This document shows, one piece after another, positions 1 through 8,439 of a DNA stretch of 64,000 nt (the first letter of the stretch is position 1; every line of letters starts with the position of its first letter). This DNA is from Pontibacillus marinus BH030004 = DSM 16465. Its GTDB lineage: Bacteria > Bacillota > Bacilli > Bacillales > BH030062. The stretch lies in NCBI RefSeq assembly GCF_000425225.1, contig NZ_KE384330.1, forward strand, positions 135,598-199,597, read 5' to 3'. The notes under the pieces are model-generated. The model did no database searches. It was given only the letters and a program-made list of their open reading frames with translations, and was not told the DNA's origin. The translations under genes and the position numbers were made by a program.

Positions 1-181
1 GTTTTACATCTTCAACACCATTTTTCAGCTGTGTAAAAGGGATATTAAGGCTTTGGACTGTTTCACCGTCAATCGCCCATCCCTCATAATCCTCTTCTTT
101 ACGGATATCTAGTAAGAATACGTCTTCCTTATTTAAAATTTTCTGTGCTAGTTCTTTTACCGTTAGGGGTTCCATAGCCAT
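1..181 (-). CDS. Rhodanese-like domain protein, N-terminal part
   Basis: Only the first 60 or so codons are in the window; the gene runs off the left edge. It starts at an ATG (179-181) behind a strong AAGGAGGAG site. The reading starts MAMEPLTVKELAQKI and continues with FLLDIRKEEDYEGWAI, the typical N-terminal pattern of a rhodanese fold (strand ending in D-x-R, then an acidic turn). The catalytic Cys loop would lie outside the window, so sulfurtransferase activity cannot be judged. It sits just upstream of a TauE/SafE permease on the same strand with about 20 bp between them, so the two may be co-transcribed; a rhodanese beside a sulfur-compound exporter is a common pairing. It could be a stand-alone rhodanese or the first domain of a longer protein. 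Confidence 0.7.
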   Translation of the reverse strand, partial: MAMEPLTVKELAQKILNKEDVFLLDIRKEEDYEGWAIDGETVQSLNIPFTQLKNGVEDVK

Positions 182-202
182 ATAGACTCCTCCTTTTTAT
201 TT

Positions 203-979
203 TTAAAATAAAATACCCCACCATACTTTGACTGCTGTGCCGATTATTAAAATAGCTAATATCACCTGCAGAATCTTTGTGTTAGCATTCTTACCTGTTT
301 TTGCTCCTAATGGTGATGCAATCGCACTTCCTACAGCGACTACAATAGCAGGGAATAAAGGAACGTCACCTGAAAACAACTTACCTGATACGGCTCCAAT
401 CGATGAAATCACCGTTATAGCAAGTGATGATGCAATGGTAACTCTAGTGGGGATATGAAGTACGGATAACATGATTGGAACAAGAAGGAATGCACCCCCT
501 GCTCCTACAATACCCGCTCCGATTCCTACCAAAAATGCTGATGTGGCAGCAATCCCTTTGTGAAATGATTGAAGATCTTTTTCATATGAAACCTCTTTAG
601 TAGGAATAAACATCATGACTACTGCAATCAAGGCTAGTACACCATAAATGATGTTAATGATCTGCTCCGATAAGAGCTTCGCCCCAAATCCACCTATCAA
701 ACTTCCAATTAAAATACTAATTCCCATGTACTTTATGAGAGGCTTATGCAAGTAGTTTCCTTTTCGATATCCCCATGCCCCACCAAAAGAAGCGACTAAC
801 ACCTGTACTGCTACAACACCGGCAGCGGTATGGGAGCTAAACCCATCAAATCCAAAGAGAGGTGGAATGTACAGTAACATTGGATAATTGACAATGGCTC
901 CACCGATTCCAACTAGACCTGATACGTAGGAACCGATTAAACCAAGTATAAAAACAGTCAATAAAAATAAAATATCCAC
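203..979 (-). CDS. TauE/SafE family sulfite/organosulfur exporter
   Basis: A 258-aa polytopic membrane protein with about eight hydrophobic segments. It shows the internal duplication of the TauE/SafE family: a glycine-rich motif near residues 20-32 (SGLVGIGGAI) is repeated near 151-165 (GIGAGIVGAGGAF). Members move sulfite, sulfoacetate or related small anions across the cytoplasmic membrane; the substrate cannot be read from the sequence. The start is a GTG at 979 preceded by AGAGGTG. A rhodanese-like gene follows on the same strand, which supports a sulfur-related role by association only. Family assignment is firm, function inferred. Confidence 0.85.
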   Translation of the reverse strand: MDILFLLTVFILGLIGSYVSGLVGIGGAIVNYPMLLYIPPLFGFDGFSSHTAAGVVAVQVLVASFGGAWGYRKGNYLHKPLIKYMGISILIGSLIGGFGAKLLSEQIINIIYGVLALIAVVMMFIPTKEVSYEKDLQSFHKGIAATSAFLVGIGAGIVGAGGAFLLVPIMLSVLHIPTRVTIASSLAITVISSIGAVSGKLFSGDVPLFPAIVVAVGSAIASPLGAKTGKNANTKILQVILAILIIGTAVKVWWGILF

Positions 980-1120
980 AGACTTACACCTCTTTTGGTA
1001 TTCCAGTGATCTTCATCTCTTTAAAAATCTTTCATAGCTTGTCTTACTCAAAGTAATCTATTCAATTTAAGGTTTCCATAATACCCGTACCACCACTTGT
1101 ATCCAGATAAACATATAAAT

Positions 1121-1141
1121 GCCGTGTAGGATCTACACGGC
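1121..1141 (-). terminator. Hairpin downstream of mntP
   Basis: A 9-bp perfect stem (GCCGTGTAG / CTACACGGC) with a 3-nt loop lies just after the mntP stop codon. The downstream tract on the minus strand is T-rich but interrupted (ATTTATATGTTT), so termination may be partial. Confidence 0.55.
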
Positions 1142-1155
1142 ACCTAACAAGATTA

Positions 1156-1713
1156 TTAATTTAAGATCAATTGGAGACCAAATGAACAAAGAATGCTTCC
1201 CCCAAGCATTTCACTATATTTCCCTAGTACGCCTCTAACTTTTTTACCAAGCAATAATCCTCCCCAAGTGAGTATCGTGCTAAATGCACCAAATAGAATT
1301 AATGTGAGGGCTGTGCGAACATTGGACATCCCAAGACTCAACCCCACCGAAAAGCTATCGAGACTCACACTTAAAGCAAAGACTATTAAGCCCATACCGA
1401 TTGGCTTGATCATGGGTCCAGCATCATCTTTAAATGATGAAAGGAACATTTGCACTCCTAAAATTAAAAGAAGTATTCCACCAGCATATGTAGCGATTGA
1501 ACCTAAATGGCTGGATAAAAAATGACCTAAAATTATTCCAGCAAAAGGCATAATGACATGAAAGAGCCCGACAACAACCCCAATAGAAAAAATGCGCCGA
1601 AGTCGTAGTGGGATCATCCCCATTCCTAATCCAACTGAAAATGCATCCATTCCCAATGCAATTGCCATTAGCGACAATGTTATAAATTCACCAATATATG
1701 CTACAGACAACAT
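1156..1713 (-). CDS. mntP: Manganese efflux pump MntP
   Basis: A 185-aa six-helix membrane protein matching the MntP (YebN/YwlD) family. It has two symmetric halves, each with an Asp-containing helix: [15 protein letters not shown] near residues 18-32 and [14 protein letters not shown] near 116-129. These paired acidic residues are the metal-pathway motif of the family. It exports Mn(II) from the cytoplasm. Position next to ywlC matches B. subtilis ywlD. The ATG at 1713 is preceded by an AGGGGG ribosome binding site buried in a strong hairpin (1720-1763), so translation is probably coupled to, or regulated with, the upstream ywlC. Confidence 0.92.
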   Translation of the reverse strand: MLSVAYIGEFITLSLMAIALGMDAFSVGLGMGMIPLRLRRIFSIGVVVGLFHVIMPFAGIILGHFLSSHLGSIATYAGGILLLILGVQMFLSSFKDDAGPMIKPIGMGLIVFALSVSLDSFSVGLSLGMSNVRTALTLILFGAFSTILTWGGLLLGKKVRGVLGKYSEMLGGSILCSFGLQLILN

Positions 1714-1719
1714 AAGTGA

Positions 1720-1763
1720 TCCCCCTAGGACATGCTAGTTCAGCATATGCGTACCTAGAGGGA
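1720..1763 (-). promoter_or_regulatory. Hairpin sequestering the mntP ribosome binding site
   Basis: In the 64-bp gap between ywlC and mntP the RNA can form a 10-bp outer stem (TCCCTCTAGG with CCTAGGGGGA, one G-T pair) and a 5-bp inner stem (ATGCT/AGCAT). The 3' arm contains the AGGGGG that lies 7 nt before the mntP ATG. This would mask initiation unless the stem is opened. It is too small for the known yybP-ykoY manganese riboswitch. It may instead be a translational switch, a coupling device or a processing site. Confidence 0.5.
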
Positions 1764-1777
1764 TTTAGAAGTTTGAA

Positions 1778-2815
1778 CTATGTTTGACTAATTTTTTGTG
1801 TAGCTGCTTTTTTTAACCGGTTCATCACAGCTTGTCCTACACCATCTTCAGGAAAGCTTTCACATAAAATCACATCAACATCCTCTTGATCAAAAGAGCG
1901 TAAGGCATGATACAGCTGTACCGCTACTTCTCTTAAGTCTTCTTTAGATCCACAAGTGTGTATGACAGCACCTTCCAACTCAGAAGCATGTTCATTGCTC
2001 ACAATGACACCAACTCGCTTGCCACTTTGTTTTAATTGTTCAATCTGACTCTGGAAAAATTTCAGATCTCCTTCAATTAACCACATTGGGGCATCAGGTG
2101 CGTAATGCTTGTACTTCATACCAGGGGATTTAGGCTTACTACCTTGATTGGAAAGTGCCGGATCCACATCTACTTCACCGATCAATTCTTCTAAATCTTG
2201 CTTTGTGACGCCACCCGGACGCAAAATCACTGGTTTTTCACCACTGCAGTCTAAGACCGTTGATTCCACTCCCACTCCTGTGGGACCACCATCAATAATA
2301 CCTGCAATTCGACCATTTAAATCGTCATAAACGTGTTCCGCTCGCGTTGGGCTCGGCTTTCCTGACAGGTTAGCACTTGGTGCGGCTAAGGGTAGTCCAC
2401 ACTCATCTAAAATAGAGATCGCCACAGGGTGATCTGGAATTCTCACAGCAACTGTGGATAACCCTGCTGTAACATTTTGCGCACAACGGCCATTGCTTTT
2501 CAGAATAAGTGTTAATGGACCTGGTAAAAAGCGATCAATTAATTTGTGTGCTATATCTGGTATATGTTGAACAACTTCATGAATTTGTTCTTTTTTCGCC
2601 ATGTGGACAATTAACGGATTATCCGCAGGGCGTCCTTTAGCTTCAAATATTTTTTTTACAGCCTTTTCACTTGTCGCATCTGCCCCTAATCCATACACGG
2701 TTTCTGTAGGGAAAGCTACGACTTCTTCCTGTTGTAAAAGTTCCGCTGCTTGTTGTAGTGACACATGGTCTACATGGTCACGCATATTCCAATATTTCGT
2801 CTCAAACGTACTCAA
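1778..2815 (-). CDS. ywlC: L-threonylcarbamoyladenylate synthase (Sua5/YwlC)
   Basis: A 345-aa protein of the two-domain Sua5 type. It makes threonylcarbamoyl-AMP from threonine, bicarbonate and ATP, the first step of the t6A37 modification of ANN-decoding tRNAs. The YrdC/TsaC domain fills residues about 15-205, with the FPTETVYGLGADA motif near 36-48, KGRP near 60-63 and the SANLSGKPSPT nucleotide loop near 147-157. The C-terminal Sua5 domain (about 225-340) follows a proline-containing linker (SPGMKYKHYAP). The start is a TTG at 2815 with an upstream AAAGGGTG. mntP lies just downstream on the same strand, as ywlC-ywlD do in B. subtilis. Confidence 0.93.
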   Translation of the reverse strand: MSTFETKYWNMRDHVDHVSLQQAAELLQQEEVVAFPTETVYGLGADATSEKAVKKIFEAKGRPADNPLIVHMAKKEQIHEVVQHIPDIAHKLIDRFLPGPLTLILKSNGRCAQNVTAGLSTVAVRIPDHPVAISILDECGLPLAAPSANLSGKPSPTRAEHVYDDLNGRIAGIIDGGPTGVGVESTVLDCSGEKPVILRPGGVTKQDLEELIGEVDVDPALSNQGSKPKSPGMKYKHYAPDAPMWLIEGDLKFFQSQIEQLKQSGKRVGVIVSNEHASELEGAVIHTCGSKEDLREVAVQLYHALRSFDQEDVDVILCESFPEDGVGQAVMNRLKKAATQKISQT

Positions 2816-2965
2816 ATTGGAGCACCCTTTCCTTTCAATCTACTGTTCATTATGAGGCTTTACCAATAGGAATAGCAAGTGGATAACCTATTCAGAAGCG
2901 TAAATCTGTGTGAAACGGGTAACCATATACTGTGTGCATTTTATCAATTTAATGGAGGGATTTTC

Positions 2966-3382
2966 ATGAAACCATTATACACAGCGCAAGCAACAGCAGA
3001 AGGCGGACGAGACGGAAAAGTATCCACATCCGATAACACGCTTCAAGAAAACCTAACTGTACCAAAAGAAATGGGCGGTTCTGGTGGAGAAGGTACAAAC
3101 CCTGAACAACTATTTGCAAGTGGCTACGCAGCTTGTTTTGATGGTGCACTAAACTTAATTGCTGATAAAGCAGGAGAAAAAATCGAATCCAAGACGACCG
3201 TTGACGTTCATATTGGAAAAGAAGGTGACGGATTCGGTTTAGCAGCAACGATTAACGTTGAAGTGAATGGTGTTGATCAAGCTAAAGCCGATGAACTTGT
3301 CCAAAAAGCTAACGACTTTTGCCCTTATTCTAAAGCAACAAAAGGGAATATTGAGGTATCTGTGAACGCAAAAGCAGTGTAA
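2966..3382 (+). CDS. ohr: Organic hydroperoxide resistance protein (Ohr/OsmC family)
   Basis: A thiol-dependent peroxidase that reduces organic hydroperoxides. The ATG at 2966 is chosen because a GGAGGG site lies 7 nt upstream and the protein then has the usual family length (138 aa); an in-frame start further upstream has no ribosome binding site. The two catalytic cysteines are visible at Cys57 (SGYAACFDGAL) and Cys119 (DFCPYSKAT), with the conserved TNPEQLFASGYA stretch before the first. It is divergent from ywlC and followed by a good terminator, so it is probably monocistronic. No clear OhrR operator was identified. Confidence 0.93.
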   Translation: MKPLYTAQATAEGGRDGKVSTSDNTLQENLTVPKEMGGSGGEGTNPEQLFASGYAACFDGALNLIADKAGEKIESKTTVDVHIGKEGDGFGLAATINVEVNGVDQAKADELVQKANDFCPYSKATKGNIEVSVNAKAV

Positions 3383-3390
3383 ATTAAGAA

Positions 3391-3430
3391 AAACGCAAGC
3401 GCCCGTTCGTTGCTGGGCGCTGGAGCTAGA
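3391..3430 (+). repeat. Short copy of the GCGCAAGCGCCCG repeat family
   Basis: About 40 bp made of the two ends of the family joined together (AACGCAAGCGCCCGTTCGTTG, then GCTGGGCGCTGGAGCTAGAC), without the central part found in the long copies at 32981, 36279, 38194 and 63605. It sits between the ohr stop codon and its terminator. Confidence 0.7.
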
Positions 3431-3445
3431 CATCTGGACAATAAA

Positions 3446-3487
3446 AAAGAAGCATCCAGCGGAGTTATCCACTGGATGCTTCTTTAA
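3446..3487 (+). terminator. Rho-independent terminator after ohr
   Basis: A long stem (AAGAAGCATCCAG pairing with CTGGATGCTTCTT) with a 12-nt loop, followed by TTTAATT. The A-rich 5' flank means it can also work for the convergent ywlB-type gene. Confidence 0.8.
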
Positions 3488-3562
3488 TTGTGTATAAATC
3501 ATTGGTTATCCATAAGAAAAACACAAGTTATTAACACTACTTATCCACAGTTGTTAATAACT

Positions 3563-3991
3563 TTATGATTTCTCCACACGATAACACCACCATTTCCCAT
3601 CTTCTCTTGGTTGATTTTCCAGAGAATCAGGGATGTCATCCTCGTTAATAGGGGCATATTGTTGGGATTGTAGCAGTGTATCTAACCTTGCTTGGTGACT
3701 AAATACATAGATGTTGTGGATATCATGTTCTTTCGCATAAGCTTCAACGAGTTCAAAAAGTGAAAGAACCACCCTCGGGTCCACACCAGGTTGTAAGTAT
3801 AAAGATTTTAACCATACGCTCTTCTCTTCTGCTGGCTCAAGGGCAAAGAACCCTTTTCGATCTCGATCGATCTCCACATAGTACCCATGTTCATACAAAC
3901 TTTCCTCATCATCCAACTGTTCCATTCGTACTCCAAAAAAATCTTTCATCGTCTGCAGATCATAATCACGAACTCTTTGTATCGCTAGCAT
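3563..3991 (-). CDS. YwlB-like protein, GNAT-type fold suspected
   Basis: A 142-aa soluble protein located between ywlC and spoIIR, where B. subtilis has ywlB, a predicted GNAT acetyltransferase. The sequence has the strand/helix rhythm of a GNAT core: VWLKSLYLQPGVDPRVVLSLFELVEAYAKEHDIHNIYVFSH around residues 59-100 fits motif A and B of that fold. However, the usual Q/RxxGxG/A acetyl-CoA loop is replaced by QPGVDPR, so catalytic activity is uncertain. The ATG start is unambiguous in context. The identification rests on position and fold pattern; no substrate can be proposed. Confidence 0.55.
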   Translation of the reverse strand: MLAIQRVRDYDLQTMKDFFGVRMEQLDDEESLYEHGYYVEIDRDRKGFFALEPAEEKSVWLKSLYLQPGVDPRVVLSLFELVEAYAKEHDIHNIYVFSHQARLDTLLQSQQYAPINEDDIPDSLENQPREDGKWWCYRVEKS

Positions 3992-4070
3992 ATTTCACTC
4001 TCCCTATTTTTCTTTACTAGTAAATCTATGTGTGGGGAATGAAAATATGCTAGATTCTACAGAAAAGTTA

Positions 4071-4703
4071 TTAACTAAACAAAGAACCGAACCATTCAAA
4101 TAAGAAAAACTTCACTTCTACATCCTTTTCTCCTTCTGCAGAGGCAACTTCCTCTTCTTTATCCACAGGGTCTTCTTCAGCTGCTGCTACAGATGTGCCG
4201 TTTGAAAAATCTAAGAAGCATAAAGGTGGGAATAATACACACCACCAATTGGCGCCTTGGCCTTCGCCAAGTTCAATTAAGATCGCTTCATATGTTCCTG
4301 CCGGATAAATATATGAACCGTACAATTTTGTGGGAAACTCTACATTTTCATCAAAATCTACTGAGTAAGATTGACTTACATTGTTCTCTTCTAACACGTT
4401 ATCCACAATAGCTTCTAACTCATCTAAACGAGATTCAATAAGATCTCTTGCTTTCTCAATAGAAGTTAATTCTTCAACCCATTCTGTAATCTCAGCATTT
4501 ACTGCATCACGAACTTCTCTTTTAATTTCTTGATCCTCTTTGTCATCACTATCTGCTAGAATACGAAGACGAATCGCTTCATCCGGGATCACCTGGTATT
4601 GGTTTATATTATTTGTATCTTGTTTACCTTGAAGCGTCATTGGAAACACCGTCACCAAAAGTGCTACAACTACAATTCCCCAAATTATTTTTTTCTTTTT
4701 CAT
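4071..4703 (-). CDS. spoIIR: Stage II sporulation protein R
   Basis: A 210-aa secreted signalling protein of the forespore-to-mother-cell pathway: SpoIIR triggers SpoIIGA to process pro-sigma-E. It has an N-terminal signal/anchor (KKKKIIWGIVVVALLVTVF, residues 2-20). The family core follows (VIPDEAIRLRILADSDDKEDQ near 37-58 and the YPAGTYEAILIELGEGQGANWWCV region near 137-155). An acidic tail of about 40 residues precedes a hydrophobic C-terminus. Position upstream of prmC-prfA is as in B. subtilis. A sigma-F-like promoter lies at 4738-4767. Confidence 0.93.
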   Translation of the reverse strand: MKKKKIIWGIVVVALLVTVFPMTLQGKQDTNNINQYQVIPDEAIRLRILADSDDKEDQEIKREVRDAVNAEITEWVEELTSIEKARDLIESRLDELEAIVDNVLEENNVSQSYSVDFDENVEFPTKLYGSYIYPAGTYEAILIELGEGQGANWWCVLFPPLCFLDFSNGTSVAAAEEDPVDKEEEVASAEGEKDVEVKFFLFEWFGSLFS

Positions 4704-4737
4704 ATTGCCCGCCCCTTCCGTAACTTGTTCTTAATCC

Positions 4738-4767
4738 AAGTATGGTCGGGGAATCTAGTATTTATAC
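4738..4767 (-). promoter_or_regulatory. Sigma-F-type promoter of spoIIR
   Basis: On the minus strand GTATA (4763-4767) is followed after exactly 15 bp by GACCATACTT (4738-4747). This matches the forespore sigma-F consensus GYATA-N15-GGNNANAHTR except at position 2 and the last base of the -10. It lies about 35 bp upstream of the spoIIR ATG, as expected for a sigma-F-controlled gene. Confidence 0.6.
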
Positions 4768-4888
4768 TTTGAATCTAGCAAAAAATTTAAATGTTAGAGA
4801 TTGTGATTGATATAGGTGGGAAAAGAGACTGTTGCTTGTTCCATTAAAGCTTCCTTATGTGGAAGAATGGGAAACGAAATAAGTTGGG

Positions 4889-5055
4889 AGGAGTCCGTTA
4901 CTTTTGTGAGGAGTTAGGGGGTCAGTGAAACGTCGATACTCCTGTGGAAAGGGCGAGCGAGATCCCGCAGGAACGTAGTGACGAGGAAGCTCGATCGGTC
5001 TTCCGGGGAAAGCAACCCGTTCCACAGACGCCGCTCTCTATTTGGCAACGGAACC
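4889..5055. repeat. Short variant of the palindromic repeat element
   Basis: About 167 bp starting with GAGGAGTCCGTTACT and ending with GGCAACGGAACC, the same inverted ends as the two large copies at 13437 and 55962. It also shares the inner pieces GTCAGTGAAACG and AAAGCAACCCGTTCCACAG. It looks like a hybrid of the left module's start and the right module's end. It has no ORF that resembles a protein, and fills most of the gap between spoIIR and prmC. Confidence 0.65.
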
Positions 5056-5130
5056 CCCCCGCACCAGCTCATTCAACATAACTGCCAGATACTGAATAAC
5101 ATTGTTTCCGTTGAATACCTCAACCTAAAC

Positions 5131-5183
5131 AAAAAACAACCCGAGATGAACCTCTTTGTGAAGAGGGTCATTCAGGTTGTTTT
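5131..5183 (-). terminator. Terminator after prfA-prmC
   Basis: A long imperfect stem (AACAACCTGAATGACCCTCTT pairing back to AAGAGG..TCA..GGTTGTT) follows directly on the prmC stop codon and runs into T6 on the minus strand. Confidence 0.8.
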
Positions 5184-6035
5184 TTATATCCAGGCAAAAA
5201 TCATTCGATCTTTTCCGTTAATATCTTTTTCGACCTGAGGTTCAGATTGTGGATAAGTATCCTTAATGATGTTTGATACAGCTTCACCTTGATCATGTCC
5301 AATTTCAAATGCGAGCAATGCCCCTTCATTCGCAACCTGAGGCACTTGCTTCATGATCTTTTTGTATGCAGCTAAGCCATTATCATCTGCAAACAACGCC
5401 ATGTCTGGGTCATACTTTTCCACAACATCCTCTAGGGATTCACGGTCTCTTTCAGGAATGTAGGGTGGGTTAGATACAATCAAGTCCATTTTTTCGTTAT
5501 GTTCCATGAGGGATTCAAGGAAATCACCTCGGGAAAAGTGCACATCTGCATCTAATTGCCTTGCGTTCTCCCGGGCAACGTTTAATGCATCAATGGAAAG
5601 ATCTGTTGCATGTGTGGATAACCCTTCAATTTCTAGGGCAAGGGTTATCGCAATAATGCCACTACCTGTTCCGATATCAACACCTCTTAAAGGGCGCTCT
5701 TTTTGTCTAAGTCGGTTGATAACACCTAATACCAGTTCCTCTGTTTCCGGTCGAGGTATAAGAACGTGATTGTTTACGTTGAATGTTCGACCGAAAAACT
5801 CTTCGGAACCAATTAAATGCTGAACTGGCACTCCTGTTTCAGCATGTTTTTCTATGTCTTTTTGGAATTGGGACCATGTCTCTTCTGGAAGCTCCGAGCG
5901 AGATTCCGCTAACAATTGAGCGCGCGACATACCCATGTGATGTTGAAGTAAGAGCATTCCGACATTTGTTTCTCGATTGTTCTCTTCTAAAAAAAGAGAA
6001 GCCCAGCGCCGGGCTTCAAAAATTGTTTTTGCCAT
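5184..6035 (-). CDS. prmC: Peptide chain release factor N5-glutamine methyltransferase
   Basis: A 283-aa SAM-dependent methyltransferase of the HemK/PrmC family that methylates the Gln of the GGQ motif in release factors. An N-terminal helical domain (about 1-85) is followed by a Rossmann methyltransferase domain with the SAM loop DIGTGSGIIAITLALE near residues 121-136 and the catalytic NPPY (VSNPPYIP) near 187-194. The start is only 2 bp from the end of prfA, its substrate's gene, so the two are one operon. Length and both motifs are normal for the family. Confidence 0.95.
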   Translation of the reverse strand: MAKTIFEARRWASLFLEENNRETNVGMLLLQHHMGMSRAQLLAESRSELPEETWSQFQKDIEKHAETGVPVQHLIGSEEFFGRTFNVNNHVLIPRPETEELVLGVINRLRQKERPLRGVDIGTGSGIIAITLALEIEGLSTHATDLSIDALNVARENARQLDADVHFSRGDFLESLMEHNEKMDLIVSNPPYIPERDRESLEDVVEKYDPDMALFADDNGLAAYKKIMKQVPQVANEGALLAFEIGHDQGEAVSNIIKDTYPQSEPQVEKDINGKDRMIFAWI

Positions 6036-6037
6036 CG

Positions 6038-7117
6038 TTATTCACCCAATTGTTCGAGTGCTTTTGTTTGTTCTTCAATAAGAAGAGCTTCCATGATCTC
6101 TTCTAGGTTACCTTCTAGAATTTGATCAAGCTTTTGAATTGTAAGACCGATACGGTGATCTGTTACACGGTTTTGCGGGAAGTTGTACGTACGGATACGC
6201 TCAGAACGGTCACCAGAACCTACCGCAGATTTACGATGCTCATCATACTTCGCTTGTTCTTCTTGCTGAACTTTTTCGTAAATACGTGCACGTAGTACTT
6301 TCATGGCTTTTTCTTTGTTTTTGATCTGAGATTTTTCGTCCTGACAGGATACAACGGTTCCAGTAGGCTCGTGTGTTAAACGTACAGCAGACATTGTGGT
6401 GTTAACACTCTGTCCTCCTGGTCCACTTGAAGCAAAGGTGTCGACACGAATATCTTTTTCATTGATATCCACTTCAACTTCTTCAGCTTCAGGAAGAACA
6501 GCAACTGTTGCTGTAGACGTGTGAATACGACCGCCTGATTCTGTTTGAGGAACACGTTGCACGCGGTGCGCTCCATTTTCGAATTTCAGCTTGGAGTAAG
6601 CTCCAGATCCGTTCACCATAAAGATAATCTCTTTATAGCCGCCTACTTCGCTTTCGTGTGCTTCAATCACTTCTGTTTTCCATCCATGAGACTCAGCATA
6701 ACGGGAGTACATGCGATACAGGTCCCCTGCGAATAGTGCAGCTTCGTCTCCACCTGCTGCTCCGCGAACTTCCATAATAACGTTCTTTTCGTCATTTGGA
6801 TCTTTTGGAATAAGAAGAATCTTAAGACGCTCTTCCAGGTTGGATTTTTGCGTTGAAAGATCACTTACTTCTTCCTTCACCATTTCTTTCATCTCGTCGT
6901 CATCTAGACCATCATCTAGCATGGCTTTGGCGTCATCTAGTTGTTGAGAGATGTCCTTATATTCACGGTACGCTTGTACGGTTTCTTCAAGACCCGCTTG
7001 TTCTTTGGAATACTCGCGTAATTTGTTGGAGTCATTGACGATTTCCGGGTCACTTAGCAATTCATTAAGCTTATCATAACGATCTTCTAAGGTTTGAAGT
7101 TTTTCTAACACTTGCAA
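6038..7117 (-). CDS. prfA: Peptide chain release factor 1
   Basis: A 359-aa class I release factor recognising UAA and UAG. The GGQ peptidyl-hydrolysis motif is present in [20 protein letters not shown] near residues 230-249. The PxT-type codon-recognition loop of RF1 is seen in [16 protein letters not shown] near 183-198. The N-terminal third is coiled-coil rich. It is followed by prmC with a 2-bp gap. On the upstream side the order departs from B. subtilis: the nitrate respiration island begins here instead of tdk. Confidence 0.96.
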   Translation of the reverse strand: MQVLEKLQTLEDRYDKLNELLSDPEIVNDSNKLREYSKEQAGLEETVQAYREYKDISQQLDDAKAMLDDGLDDDEMKEMVKEEVSDLSTQKSNLEERLKILLIPKDPNDEKNVIMEVRGAAGGDEAALFAGDLYRMYSRYAESHGWKTEVIEAHESEVGGYKEIIFMVNGSGAYSKLKFENGAHRVQRVPQTESGGRIHTSTATVAVLPEAEEVEVDINEKDIRVDTFASSGPGGQSVNTTMSAVRLTHEPTGTVVSCQDEKSQIKNKEKAMKVLRARIYEKVQQEEQAKYDEHRKSAVGSGDRSERIRTYNFPQNRVTDHRIGLTIQKLDQILEGNLEEIMEALLIEEQTKALEQLGE

Positions 7118-7224
7118 CCACCTCTTTATTTGTCCATAACAGTATAATTATAGTATAGGCGTTATAGAGAGTCAAAAGAAGCTCAATTGGGAAGTTTTTT
7201 TATGAGAACCAGGTCACCGAATAC

Positions 7225-8229
7225 TTACCCACCAATATAAGACATTTCAATTTTGGGTTTGTTTTGAGTTCCCTCCGTTCTGATTTCAGAATAGCGATCA
7301 TCTCGTTTGTTCCAGCGATTTCGTACCAAATCCGAAATTTTCTCATCTGACTGATTAGAACGTAAGTGTTCTTTTAAGTCGTACCCGATTGATGCAAATA
7401 AACATGTATAGAGCTTTCCTTCTGCAGATATTCTTGCTCTTGTACATGATCCGCAAAATGTATTGGAAACTGAAGAGATAAAACCAACCTCTGATTTGCT
7501 GCCTTTAAAGCGGTACCTTTTCGCTACCTCCCCAAAATAGCTTGGATCCATGGCTACTAACGGATATTCTTTCCGAATCATGTCATACAGTTCTTTTTTC
7601 GTCACCACCTCATTTAAATTCCATCCATTAGAAGATCCAACATCCATAAACTCAATAAAACGCAAAGTAATGCCCTCTTCCTTAAAGAAGCGCACCATCG
7701 GAAGAACTTGTTCTTCATTTAATCCCTTTTTGACAACCATGTTCACTTTCACTTCTAACCCAACATCTCTTGCTGAAAAAATCCCCTTAAGTACTTGATT
7801 AACATCCGTTCCCATATTATTAATACGTTTAAACAACTCATCATCTAAAGAATCTAAGCTGACATTCACTCGACAAATCCCTGCTTCTTTTAATTGCTTG
7901 GCATATTTAGCTAGAAATGCACCATTAGTAGTTAAAGTAATATATTTTATACCATTTACTTTATTTAATTGTTCAACGAGTTTAGGCAGATCTTTTCTTA
8001 ATAAGGGCTCTCCTCCGGTCAACCGAATCTTCTCAACACCTAGCTCCGCAAATATCTTAGCCAACCGAACAATCTCTTCGAAAGATAAGAGTTCATCTTT
8101 ATTCATAAAAGGATATTCAGCATCGAATATCTCTTTAGGCATACAATAGCTACATCTAAAATTGCATCTGTCTGTAACAGATATCCTTAAATCCCGTAAA
8201 GGTCGATTATGCGTATCGATTACTCTCAC
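7225..8229 (-). CDS. moaA: GTP 3',8-cyclase MoaA (molybdenum cofactor synthesis)
   Basis: A 334-aa radical SAM enzyme that starts molybdenum cofactor synthesis by converting GTP to 3',8-cyclo-7,8-dihydro-GTP. The radical SAM cluster ligands are Cys22, Cys26 and Cys29 (CNFRCSYC). The second cluster is held by the C-terminal [15 protein letters not shown] motif near residues 258-279. The protein ends in a short tail (MSYIGG) with a terminal Gly-Gly as in active MoaA proteins. The start is a GTG at 8229 behind GAAGGGAAG. An Fnr-type site (8294-8309) with TATTCT at 8267-8272 precedes it, fitting supply of cofactor to the nitrate reductase downstream. In B. subtilis this gene is also called narA. 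Confidence 0.95.
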   Translation of the reverse strand: MRVIDTHNRPLRDLRISVTDRCNFRCSYCMPKEIFDAEYPFMNKDELLSFEEIVRLAKIFAELGVEKIRLTGGEPLLRKDLPKLVEQLNKVNGIKYITLTTNGAFLAKYAKQLKEAGICRVNVSLDSLDDELFKRINNMGTDVNQVLKGIFSARDVGLEVKVNMVVKKGLNEEQVLPMVRFFKEEGITLRFIEFMDVGSSNGWNLNEVVTKKELYDMIRKEYPLVAMDPSYFGEVAKRYRFKGSKSEVGFISSVSNTFCGSCTRARISAEGKLYTCLFASIGYDLKEHLRSNQSDEKISDLVRNRWNKRDDRYSEIRTEGTQNKPKIEMSYIGG

Positions 8230-8266
8230 TTTACTGCACTTCCCTTCATTCCCATTTAACAGCTAA

Positions 8267-8309
8267 AGAATAACACAGAGTCTATATCAGAATGGTGATG
8301 TTTATCACA
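8267..8309 (-). promoter_or_regulatory. Fnr-type promoter of moaA
   Basis: GGTGA-N6-TCACA at 8294-8309 (one mismatch to TGTGA-N6-TCACA) with a -10-like TATTCT at 8267-8272 on the minus strand. The hexamer begins 29.5 bp from the dyad centre, which places the site at about -41.5. Confidence 0.65.
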
Positions 8310-8439
8310 GTTCACAAAACCGCCTTATTTTGTTCATAAAACATTACTTTTTACAGTAAGATACTCCATTGTTTCTAATATCACGGAATGTTACTCTAAA
8401 GGAAACATTTGGAACGATCCCATTTCGGAGGTGAAGAGT

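Noticed and set aside
228..458. Plus-strand open frame inside the TauE/SafE gene, and similar long antisense frames elsewhere (for example 9924-10376, 29262-29849, 41742-42146)
   Set aside because: They lie wholly within well-supported genes on the other strand, lack ribosome sites and have no protein-family pattern.
1714..1777. A yybP-ykoY manganese riboswitch before mntP
   Set aside because: The 64-bp gap is too short and shows only a simple two-part hairpin without the conserved internal loops.
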